Source of the DNA: Beijerinckiaceae bacterium
Lineage (GTDB): Bacteria; Pseudomonadota; Alphaproteobacteria; Rhizobiales; Beijerinckiaceae
Direction: 5' to 3'
DNA: 64,000 bases
Assembly: GCA_947456505.1 (NCBI GenBank)
Contig: CANGTC010000002.1
Location: 44,312-108,311, forward strand
Shown here piece by piece: positions 44,542-52,578 of this stretch (within the stretch, counting starts at the first letter, position 1; each line of letters starts with the position of its first letter). A program made the position numbers and the translations under genes. The notes under the pieces were generated by a model, which saw nothing but the letters and a program-made list of their open reading frames with translations, had not been told where the DNA came from and did not search any database.

Positions 44542-44854
44542 GGCCAGCTTCGCCGCCTGAGCGCAAACTATCAGGTTGAAGCGCTAGCGTCAGGTCAACG
44601 CCATCCCTGAGTTAACTTGCAGATCCAATATAGCTCGTCATTTAATGCTCTTGCTCCGATTTAGGAGTGTTGCGTCGAAATTTGATGGTGGGTTGCCAAT
44701 GGCGTTTTTGTGAGGGCGGCCTCAACGGGAGCACCGTAAATCCGCCGGAATGAAATGGTGGTTTTCAACAATGACTAGCGTCAGGCGCTGAAATTCTCAG
44801 CATCAACTTCAGAATTTCAGCGCCATTCCAGTGCGGGCTAGGTTGAGCAGAAGA
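44542..44854. other. 313-bp gap between convergent genes
   Basis: No coding sequence is seen. It contains a perfect 14-bp inverted repeat at 44784-44824, listed separately, and a short stretch near 44683 resembling one at 40089. Confidence 0.3.
44784..44824. terminator. Perfect 14-bp inverted repeat between convergent genes
   Basis: GGCGCTGAAATTCT-N13-AGAATTTCAGCGCC. The arms match completely. It lies 30 bases beyond the 3' end of the leftward cytochrome-propeller gene. T-runs are absent on both strands, so it could equally be a processing or protein-binding site. Confidence 0.5.
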
Positions 44855-46423
44855 TCAACTCTTGCGTAGATAAAAGTATCCAACCCGGTCGTTTGGCGGG
44901 GAGCCAAACCAGATACGCCCCTTATCATCAAGGAAAAAGTCTCGCATCGAGTTTTCCGGACGCGGGGTCGGATATTCCGTGACCCTGCCAGAGGCTGGAT
45001 CCAATCGGCCCACGACGTCCATTTTTTCTGATGAATACCAGACCATTCCGTCGCGATCTACAGCGAGAGCGTATGGCGTCGCTTGCGGTCCAGGCAGTTG
45101 ATATTCCTGTATGGACTCGTCCTTTGGATTAAAGCGCCCAAGCTTGCCGGCGTCAAATTCGGCAAACCACACCGTATCATCGGCGTCATTGTAGACAATC
45201 CGGCGAGGTCTGCCGGTAACCGTTGGCAAGGCCCATTTTTTGACTTCACCCGTCTTGGCGTTCACGCGTCCGATTTTCCCATTTGTCAACAATTCTGCGA
45301 ACCAGGCGTTGCCCTCCTTATCGAGCGAAATGCCATAGGACGTGGGGACAGCCTTGACCGGATCGAATGTTTCCATCTTTGGGTCGAACCGCGTCAGACC
45401 GCCAGTCGACCAGACCATTCCTGTCTTCTGATCAACGGCCACCGTGTGCTTGCGCACATTGTCCTTGTATTCAGTGATTTGCTCGGTCTTAGGGTCCCAC
45501 CTGCCGAGCCGGTCTGAGCCTTGCTCGGTTAGCCAGACCGCGCCGTCTGGCCCAGGCACGGCGGAATGAATCGCCGCAGTGCCGGTGAAGGGTACGGGGA
45601 ACTCGTCGATTTTCCCGGTGGTTGGATCCAGTCGCCCGATTTTGTTCGCCTTACCGTAGTAGGGGATCCAAAACTTGCCATCCTTGTCCGGTTTGGCGCT
45701 CCATGGCATGCGATTGCCGCCGGGCATTTCATATTCAACATAGACCAGCCTCGATGCTTCATCGCCAAAATTGAGCAGGACGCTCTTGAAATTCGGTAGT
45801 TCAGTCGGCGACTTCGGCAGGATTGAGTCTTCCGAGAATAGAGTCGTCAAGTATTGAACGACCTCCTCGGCGCGTTGGTCGGTCAGACCGAAACGAGGAT
45901 CGGAAACGAAGAAGCCCATATCCTTGCGCATATAATTGACGCGGTCGCGCCAGCCATCTTCGTCGCGGCTAACCGCCGCCATACGCGACTGAAAACCGTG
46001 GCAAGCCATGCAAAGGCCAAACAGCATTGATTTGCCCTTGTGTTCGGGCATTAACGCCTCGCCTTGTTGAATCGATAGATCCGCCCAACGAACTTCGCCT
46101 TTTTTAAGCTCGAAATCGGCAGTCGCACCCTGGACGCCAGTTAGTTTGACACCTGATTTGGGATCGCCCTTGAACCCGGGGGCGCGGATGGAAAGGCGAT
46201 ATTCCCCATCGGGAAGATCAGGAGCCAAGTATTTGCCATCCTTGTCAGAAAGGACGCTTACTGTCATATGCATCGCCGCGTTTCGCACCTGTACAAAGGC
46301 GCCTTTAAAGGGCTTGCGGTCGGGTCCTGTTATGACGCCGGAAACAGAAGCCGCCTGAGACGTCGAGGTAAGGAGGGCGAGCGTTAGTAACGCTACGCCG
46401 GATTGGCGATGCAATTTCCGCAT
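44855..46423 (-). CDS. Carboxypeptidase-regulatory-like domain, cytochrome c and Vgb-type propeller fusion
   Basis: A 522-residue secreted protein with signal peptide to SQAA (residue 25). Three parts: a beta-sandwich of the carboxypeptidase-regulatory type (ASVSGVITGPDRKPFKGAFVQV, residues 25-108); a small cytochrome c-like segment with one haem site CMACH (Cys138, Cys141, His142, to about 215); and a virginiamycin B lyase-like propeller with repeats such as GKIGRVNAKTGEVKKW and GRFNPKDESIQEY (about 240-522). The start at 46423 follows AAGGAGG. It probably oxidises or binds an organic substrate and passes electrons on; lyase activity on streptogramins is not implied. Confidence 0.82.
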   Translation of the reverse strand: MRKLHRQSGVALLTLALLTSTSQAASVSGVITGPDRKPFKGAFVQVRNAAMHMTVSVLSDKDGKYLAPDLPDGEYRLSIRAPGFKGDPKSGVKLTGVQGATADFELKKGEVRWADLSIQQGEALMPEHKGKSMLFGLCMACHGFQSRMAAVSRDEDGWRDRVNYMRKDMGFFVSDPRFGLTDQRAEEVVQYLTTLFSEDSILPKSPTELPNFKSVLLNFGDEASRLVYVEYEMPGGNRMPWSAKPDKDGKFWIPYYGKANKIGRLDPTTGKIDEFPVPFTGTAAIHSAVPGPDGAVWLTEQGSDRLGRWDPKTEQITEYKDNVRKHTVAVDQKTGMVWSTGGLTRFDPKMETFDPVKAVPTSYGISLDKEGNAWFAELLTNGKIGRVNAKTGEVKKWALPTVTGRPRRIVYNDADDTVWFAEFDAGKLGRFNPKDESIQEYQLPGPQATPYALAVDRDGMVWYSSEKMDVVGRLDPASGRVTEYPTPRPENSMRDFFLDDKGRIWFGSPPNDRVGYFYLRKS

Positions 46424-46672
46424 GTTGGTCCCTCCTTGAGGCGCATTTATAAAAATGTCTTGATGACAGGGCGCTCTCTCAACAAATAGTGCTTCCAAAG
46501 TCGGGCGCTCGTCAAGGAGGCTTTCTCGACTGGAACTCCCGTCGTCCTTCCGTATTTTAATAGCCTGGAGTCACCAGGCGCCTCTGACAGAAGTGACAGG
46601 CGTGACGGACCAATTTCTGGAGGCGATGGGATTGCTGAAATTGGTCGGAGGAGTTCGCATATCGTCTACGAG

Positions 46673-47155
46673 TTGATTACGGATTTGCTTGCCTATGACC
46701 CCAAAACGGATGCATGGAAATCCCTTCCGCCAATGAAAACAGCGCGTGATCATGCGGTTGGTGGCGAGTTGAGTAGCGGACTCTACATTATTTGAGGGCG
46801 TGATCGCCCAGTATATGACATGAATATTATTGAGGAATTCAATCCTGCTACCGGTTCCTGGACCACTCGCGCGTGGATGCCGTTCGCCCGACCCGGCAGT
46901 AATGGCGCAGCAAGCAACGGCAGATTCTTTGTCTTCGGCGGCGAGGGCAACAATGCCGTCGCTTCGGGAATTTTCCCACAAGTCGAAGCCTATGATCCTG
47001 TAACTGACCGTAGGACCCAATATACCGATATGCCCTTGCCGTGATATTCGCTTGCGACCATCGCCCATGGTGGTCGCCTTTATTTGCTCAGCGGCGCCGT
47101 AAAACGAGGCGGAGGGGAGATGACGCCGCTTTTCGAAGTTTTCCAGCCGCGTTGA
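46673..47155 (+). pseudogene. Broken kelch-repeat protein gene
   Basis: One frame reads through three kelch-type blades: LLAYDPKTDAWKSLPPMKTARDHA...GLYII, then IIEEFNPATGSWTTRAWMPF...GRFFVFGGEGN, then VEAYDPVTDRRTQYTDMP...GRLYLLSG. It is interrupted by two in-frame TGA codons at 46793 (where GGxD needs glycine) and 47042 (where an arginine is expected), and ends at 47153. The N-terminal blades and signal peptide are missing. It is a decayed secreted kelch protein, with no sign of recoding. Confidence 0.75.
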
Positions 47156-47385
47156 TCGGGCCAAGTCGGTCTTCCCCACGGCGGGCGCGGGCCTGACCTA
47201 TGATTTCATCTTAATCTAAACAAATCTTTTCACCTTTACCGGGAAACAGGACGCGTCGGACGCCGAACAGGATTTTCCCTAGGGCAAAGGAAAAGGGTCT
47301 TGCCCGGGTCCTAAATCCGGGCATATTCTGGACTTGCAGGTATGGGCGTCCAAAAAGCCCGGCCGGACAAAATAGGGGGGCATTC

Positions 47386-48084
47386 ATGAGCAACGATCAT
47401 GATGGGGCGCGTCGCGCGTTCCTTGTTGGAACAGCCGTAGGCGCGGCTGGCGCAGTCGCTAGCGTCGCGACTGTGACAGACGCTCAAGCCGCAAAATCGA
47501 ACGCCCCTCATGGTCATACGGCCGGGTCTACTGTGACCCACGACCAAATGGGAGGGCATGGCGCCTTCCTCAATGACGACGACCTTGCGACCATAGTTGC
47601 TTACACTGAGCGACTTATGCCCGGAGCGCCCGGGAAGCCAGGCGCGAAGGATGCTGGCGTGGCGAACTATATTGATCTTGCGCTCGCGGGCGCCTATGGC
47701 GATTTGGGAGATTACTATCGGCGCGGGCTTACAGCGCTCGATGCTTATTGTGAGGGTACGTTCAGGGATAAATTCGTTTATTTGAAACCAGCGCAGCAAG
47801 ACGAGGTTATCGCGGCTATGGAGAACGGTAAGGCCACGGGCTTCACCTGGCCTACCGCTCAATCTTTCTTCAATACCTTGCGGACCCACACGATGGAGGG
47901 AATGTTTTCCGACCCTATCTATGGCGGAAACAAGGATTTTGCTGGCTGGAGTCTCGTCGGTTTTCCGGGCGCTCAGCCTACATTCACAACTGCTGATATG
48001 CAGAGCAGCAAACCCTTTACGCGCGCGCCGATTGTTGGTCTACAACATAGCGTAAAGGCGTCGAAGCCCACGAAGAGGGGCTAA
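47386..48084 (+). CDS. Gluconate 2-dehydrogenase subunit 3 family protein
   Basis: A 232-residue Tat-exported small subunit. The twin-arginine signal is GARRAFLVGTAVGAAGAVA (residues 7-25); after a His-rich linker comes the subunit 3 domain with LNDDDLATIVAYTERLMPG and MFSDPIYGGNKDFAGWSLVGFPG. It carries the FAD subunit across the membrane and stabilises it. It starts the operon and lies 3 bases before the first GMC subunit. The broken kelch gene lies upstream, with 230 bases between. Confidence 0.87.
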   Translation: MSNDHDGARRAFLVGTAVGAAGAVASVATVTDAQAAKSNAPHGHTAGSTVTHDQMGGHGAFLNDDDLATIVAYTERLMPGAPGKPGAKDAGVANYIDLALAGAYGDLGDYYRRGLTALDAYCEGTFRDKFVYLKPAQQDEVIAAMENGKATGFTWPTAQSFFNTLRTHTMEGMFSDPIYGGNKDFAGWSLVGFPGAQPTFTTADMQSSKPFTRAPIVGLQHSVKASKPTKRG

Positions 48085-48087
48085 GCC

Positions 48088-49809
48088 ATGGCGACGGAAA
48101 AAACGGAAGTCGTCATTGTCGGCGCTGGCGCAGCTGGCGGCATCATCGCTGCTGAACTCTGCAAAGCCGGTATGAAGGTTATCGCTCTGGAACGAGGCCC
48201 GCGTCTTGAGACGAAGGACTTCGACCCGCACGACGAGTTGCGCTATTTTACGCGGCAGGATCTGCGGCCCAACACGAAGATTCATCCGGTTACCTGGCGC
48301 CCTAACGCCAATGCGCGTGCACAACGCCTGAACATGCTGAACAACGGGGCCATGGTCGGCGGTGGGACGGTGCATTATGGCGCCGTTTCGTGGCGCTTCC
48401 ACGAAGATGACTTCAGGGTTCGCTCATCCACGATCGCCCGATATGGCGAGAAAGCGATCCCGCAGGATTCGTCGGTGATTGATTGGCCAGTTTCCTATGC
48501 GGAGCTTGAGCCTTACTATGATCGTGCCGAATATGAAATTGGCGTGTCCGGCAAAGCGGGAAATCTGAATGGACGGAAAGTAGAGGGCGGCAATATCTTC
48601 GAAGCGCCGCGAAAGCGAGAGTTTCCGCTCCCTCCTTTACAGGTAGACCAATCTGGGTTGGTGTTTGAACAAGCCTCGAAAAAGCTTGGATACCATCCCT
48701 TCTCGACGCCAAGAGCGATCATCTCGCAACCCTACAAGGATCGCCCCGGTTGCACCTATTGCGGCTTTTGCCAGGCCTTTGGTTGCCATGTGGGTGCAAA
48801 ATCCTCGATCCTGGTCACCAAACTACCAGAGGCGGATGCGACGAAAAACTTCAAACTGATCACTGGCGCGACCTGCTATCGCGTCAATACTGACAATACC
48901 GTGAAGGCGACGGGGGTCAGCTATTACGGACCAGGCGGGGCCGACGAGACTATCGAGGCCGACCTCGTTATTGTAGCCCCATTCATCTACGATAACGTAC
49001 GCCTAATGCTGCTGTCGCGGACTGATAGATTTCCGAATGGTCTGGCCAATTCCAGCGGTCACCTTGGCAAGCATGTGATGGCGCAGATCGGCACCCGGGC
49101 TTTCGCTATCTTTGATGATCGGCACATAAATATCTATATGGGTCCAAGCGCGCAGCGTCATTGCATTGATGATTTCAATGCTGACAACTTTGACCATAAA
49201 GACCTCGGTTTCATCCGTGGCGCGCAAATCAATGTGAGCCCAGCTGACCTACAGGCTGGGCCGATAGGTGCGGCGATGAGCATGCCGCCACCTCCGGGCA
49301 CGCCGCGATGGGGCGCCGCTTACCGGGATTTCCTGGCTCGTTACTATACGCGCTATGCTGCAGTAAACGCTCAGACGGAGAATCTGCCCTACACTGATCA
49401 GACGATCGATCTGGATCCTAACTTCAAGGATATGTACGGCCTCCCAGCGCCCCGTATGACCTATGACTGGCGCCGTCCTAACGAGCGCGCGCGCATGGAT
49501 TTCATTGGGAAAAAAGTGGAAGAGATCTGCAACGCAATGGGAGCCTCGAAAGTTTGGCGTCCGCCGACCAATCAGGGCCAGCCCGGCGCACATCATCAAG
49601 GTGGTGCACGTATGAGTGCTGATCCGCGTGACGGCGTGGTCAATAAATATGGGCAGACCTGGGATATTCCGAATCTCTTCGTTGTCGGAAGTTCTGCTTT
49701 CCCCACGAGCTCTGGATTCAATCCGACACTAACGATCCAGGCGTTGGCTTTCATGACTGCTGACGCGATTGTGCACCGTTATCGGCAGGCGCCAGGGCCG
49801 CTGGTCTGA
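48088..49809 (+). CDS. FAD-dependent GMC dehydrogenase, gluconate/sugar dehydrogenase large subunit (copy 1)
   Basis: A 573-residue flavoprotein of the gluconate-2-dehydrogenase large-subunit type. FAD motif VVIVGAGAAGGIIAAEL (residues 8-24); cysteine cluster CTYCGFCQAFGC near residues 222-233, as in FAD-glucose dehydrogenases that hold a 3Fe-4S cluster; catalytic histidine region AHHQGGARM; and SGFNPTLTIQA with the conserved asparagine. It lacks its own signal peptide and should travel with the Tat subunit 3. Electrons would go to a cytochrome c, of which several are encoded nearby but none in this operon. Confidence 0.9.
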   Translation: MATEKTEVVIVGAGAAGGIIAAELCKAGMKVIALERGPRLETKDFDPHDELRYFTRQDLRPNTKIHPVTWRPNANARAQRLNMLNNGAMVGGGTVHYGAVSWRFHEDDFRVRSSTIARYGEKAIPQDSSVIDWPVSYAELEPYYDRAEYEIGVSGKAGNLNGRKVEGGNIFEAPRKREFPLPPLQVDQSGLVFEQASKKLGYHPFSTPRAIISQPYKDRPGCTYCGFCQAFGCHVGAKSSILVTKLPEADATKNFKLITGATCYRVNTDNTVKATGVSYYGPGGADETIEADLVIVAPFIYDNVRLMLLSRTDRFPNGLANSSGHLGKHVMAQIGTRAFAIFDDRHINIYMGPSAQRHCIDDFNADNFDHKDLGFIRGAQINVSPADLQAGPIGAAMSMPPPPGTPRWGAAYRDFLARYYTRYAAVNAQTENLPYTDQTIDLDPNFKDMYGLPAPRMTYDWRRPNERARMDFIGKKVEEICNAMGASKVWRPPTNQGQPGAHHQGGARMSADPRDGVVNKYGQTWDIPNLFVVGSSAFPTSSGFNPTLTIQALAFMTADAIVHRYRQAPGPLV

Positions 49810-49944
49810 AGATGTCGGACATCATGAGACCGCGATGGCGGCGAGGACAGCATAAGCCCTGGCTGCCGCAACATCCGTCTTCTTGAAAAATTGGATGTTC
49901 CCGCCAAAAAGCATCCAAAAATAATCTTCATCTGGGAGGTCGTC

Positions 49945-51666
49945 ATGGCAACGGAAAAAACCGAAGTCGTCATTGTCGGCCTGGGCGCCGCAGGAGGCAT
50001 ACTGGCCGCTGAATTGGCGAAGGCCGGGATGAAAGTCATTGGTCTTGAGCGAGGACCTCGGCTTGAGACGAAAGATTTCAATCCACATGACGAACTGCGC
50101 TATTTCCAGAGGCAAGAATTGCGGCCGGACCCCAAGGGCCAACCCGTGACCTGGCGCCCAAACACAAACACTCGCGCTACGCCTCTCAACACCATGAGCT
50201 ACGGCAATCAGGCTGGTGGTGGAACCGTTCATTATGGCTCGGTTTCATGGCGCCAGCATGAGGATGATTTTCGTGTCAGGTCGCAAACCATCGAACGTTA
50301 CGGCGAGAAGTTCCTTCCTGAAGGCTCTAATGTGGCGGATTGGCCAATTTCCTACGCAGAACTTGAACCCTATTATGAGCGCGCCGAATATGAACTCGGC
50401 GTCTCAGGAAAGGCGGGTAATCTTAACGGCCGCAAGATCGATGGTGGAAACGTGCATGAAGCGCCGCGTAAGCGCGATTATCCCTTGCCTGCGCTCAATC
50501 TTGATCAAGCCTCCACCATTTTTGACAAGACTACTCGCAATCTGGGATATCATCCCTTCTCAACGCCGCGAGCGATCATATCCGAGCCTTACAAGGATCG
50601 TCCCGGTTGCACTTATTGCGGCTTCTGCCAAGCGTTCGGATGCCATGTGGGGGCAAAGTCCAGCATTCTTGTCACTAAACTTCCAGAGGCGGACCTTACG
50701 AAAAATTTCAAGCTGATTTCCGGCGCCATGTGCTACCGGGTGAATACGGACAACGCTGGGAAGGCGATAGGGGTGAATTATTATGGCCCAAGCGGAGCAG
50801 AGGAGACCATAGAAGCCGATCTCATAATCGTTTCCACATTTATCTACGACAACGTGCGCCTCATGCTGTTGTCGAAAACTAACAAGTTTCCCGATGGGCT
50901 TGCAAATTCCAGTGGCCATCTTGGCAAGTACCTCATGACCCATATCCGGCCGGCAGTGTTTGTCGGCTTCGATAATCGAGCGCTGAATGTTTACATGGGG
51001 CCGAACGCCCAAAAGCATTCGATCGATGATTTCAATGCGGACAATTTTGATCATAAAGATCTCGGGTTTATTCGAGGCGCCCAGATTTCAATTGGTACAG
51101 CAGGGCTGCAGGGTGGCCCCATTGGCGCCGCGTTAAACATGCCGCCGCCTCCGGGAACGCCGCGTTGGGGGGCGGGTTATCGCGATTTCCTTTCGCAATA
51201 CTTCAAATCGCACGCCTCTATCGGAGGGCAGGTTGAAGATTTACCCTATGCCAGCCAAACCATCGACCTGGATCCAAACATTCGTGACAAGTATGGCCTG
51301 CCTGCTCCTCGCCTGACATATGATTGGCGGCGACCGAATGAAAATAGGTCGGTCGCCTTCATTCATGAGAAGCTTGAGGGGATTGGAAAGGCTATGGGCG
51401 CAACCAAAGTTTGGCGTGCGCCCACAGGCCCCGGAGCGCCAGGCGGTCATCACATGGGTGGTACGCGCATGGGGTTCAATCCCGAAGATAGCGTCGTCAA
51501 CAAATACGGGCAGAGTTGGGACATTCCAAATCTCTTCTTATTAGGTTCTTCTTCCTTCCCAACGATGAGTGGTTTCAATCCTACTCTGACAATTGAGGCG
51601 CATGCTTTCTATGTGGCGGAGGCGATTATAAATCGCTATCGAAAGTCACCTGGTCTCCTTGTCTGA
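49945..51666 (+). CDS. FAD-dependent GMC dehydrogenase, gluconate/sugar dehydrogenase large subunit (copy 2)
   Basis: Also 573 residues and close to copy 1 over its whole length: VVIVGLGAAGGILAAEL, the identical CTYCGFCQAFGC cluster, HHMGGTRM and SGFNPTLTIEA. The start at 49945 follows GGGAGG and matches the MATEKTEVVIVG start of copy 1; the frame is open 18 codons further upstream. It is a tandem duplicate. HHMGGTRM is closer to the usual family motif than the HHQGGARM of copy 1, so copy 2 may be the more typical enzyme. Confidence 0.9.
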   Translation: MATEKTEVVIVGLGAAGGILAAELAKAGMKVIGLERGPRLETKDFNPHDELRYFQRQELRPDPKGQPVTWRPNTNTRATPLNTMSYGNQAGGGTVHYGSVSWRQHEDDFRVRSQTIERYGEKFLPEGSNVADWPISYAELEPYYERAEYELGVSGKAGNLNGRKIDGGNVHEAPRKRDYPLPALNLDQASTIFDKTTRNLGYHPFSTPRAIISEPYKDRPGCTYCGFCQAFGCHVGAKSSILVTKLPEADLTKNFKLISGAMCYRVNTDNAGKAIGVNYYGPSGAEETIEADLIIVSTFIYDNVRLMLLSKTNKFPDGLANSSGHLGKYLMTHIRPAVFVGFDNRALNVYMGPNAQKHSIDDFNADNFDHKDLGFIRGAQISIGTAGLQGGPIGAALNMPPPPGTPRWGAGYRDFLSQYFKSHASIGGQVEDLPYASQTIDLDPNIRDKYGLPAPRLTYDWRRPNENRSVAFIHEKLEGIGKAMGATKVWRAPTGPGAPGGHHMGGTRMGFNPEDSVVNKYGQSWDIPNLFLLGSSSFPTMSGFNPTLTIEAHAFYVAEAIINRYRKSPGLLV

Positions 51667-51814
51667 GCTTGTTGTGCTCTTCGGTGTGGGGTCAAGGACC
51701 CGCTCAAATGGTTCCTTATGAGACAGGTCCATCGTGAGTTGTCGCTTTCTTTAAATGTTGGGGGTAAGCGTCGATTCTCGGTTACAAAAAGCGTTGCGAC
51801 AGCTGTCTTAGCGG

Positions 51815-52564
51815 TCAGGGAAGGAAAACGCCCCCATTAACATGGATCGTTTGCCCGGTTATATATCGTCCTCTCGGACCGACGAGGTGACGCACCATCG
51901 CTGCGACTTCATGGGGCAGGCCGCGACGGCCCAGCAGGGTCGCGTGATGCTTATGGTGATCCGGGCGATCTGCGGATCGTCCCTGCCGCGCGGTCTCGAT
52001 CAGGCCCGGCGAGATAAGATTGACCGTGAGCCCCATGGGCGAGAATTCGTGCGCCAGCGCCTTGGTGAGGCCATCGAGCCCCGCCTTCGCCGCCACCACA
52101 TGGGCGCGTTTGGCGGCGCCCGTATAGGCGGTCAGGCCGCCCATGTTGATGATGGCGCCCGCATCGCTCTTGCGCAGCAGGGGCATGAGGGCCTGGGTGG
52201 TCAGGAAGGCGCCGTCCAGATTGACGGCCATCACCTCGCGCCACTGGGCGAGGGTGATCTCTTCAAAGGCATGTTCCGCGCGCAGGGCGGCGTTGTTCAC
52301 GAGAATGTCGAGGCGCTCGAACAGGCTTTCCACCGAGGTCGCCAACGCGCGTACGCTGGCCCGATCTGTGATGTCGGCGATCACCACTTCCGCCCGTCCG
52401 CCTTGTGCGCGGATGAGGGCTGCGGTCTCGTCAAGCCCCGCCTTGTCGGCGCGGGCGACGAGCACGACGCTGGCGCCACCCGCCGCGAGATCGCAGGCGA
52501 TGGCGCGGCCGATGTTGCGAGCGGCGCCGGTGACGACGGCGACGCGGTTGGCAAGCTCTGTCAT
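51815..52564 (-). CDS. SDR-family protein lacking the catalytic Ser and Tyr
   Basis: A 249-residue Rossmann protein with TGAARNIGRAIA (cofactor loop, residues 12-23), NNAALR (90-95) and lysine 160. At the positions of the usual catalytic serine and tyrosine it has Gly143 (INMGGLTA) and Val156 (AHVVAAKAG). It may still bind NAD(P) but should not use the standard proton-transfer mechanism. It is the last gene of the leftward tct-mmgE operon, 14 bases after mmgE/prpD. Local GC is high. Confidence 0.85.
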   Translation of the reverse strand: MTELANRVAVVTGAARNIGRAIACDLAAGGASVVLVARADKAGLDETAALIRAQGGRAEVVIADITDRASVRALATSVESLFERLDILVNNAALRAEHAFEEITLAQWREVMAVNLDGAFLTTQALMPLLRKSDAGAIINMGGLTAYTGAAKRAHVVAAKAGLDGLTKALAHEFSPMGLTVNLISPGLIETARQGRSADRPDHHKHHATLLGRRGLPHEVAAMVRHLVGPRGRYITGQTIHVNGGVFLP

Positions 52565-52578
52565 GGATGGGTTCTTTC

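Noticed and set aside
44855..46423. Streptogramin (virginiamycin B) lyase resistance gene
   Set aside because: Only the propeller part resembles Vgb; the signal peptide, regulatory-like domain and haem site point to a redox or sensor role.
46793..47044. TGA recoding (selenocysteine or stop readthrough) in the kelch gene
   Set aside because: Expected residues at the two TGA positions are glycine and arginine, no stem-loop of SECIS type was seen, and the gene also lacks its N-terminus, so decay is simpler.
46571..47179. A 202-residue minus-strand frame opposite the kelch remnant
   Set aside because: The plus strand shows clear kelch blades; the minus product has no recognisable features.
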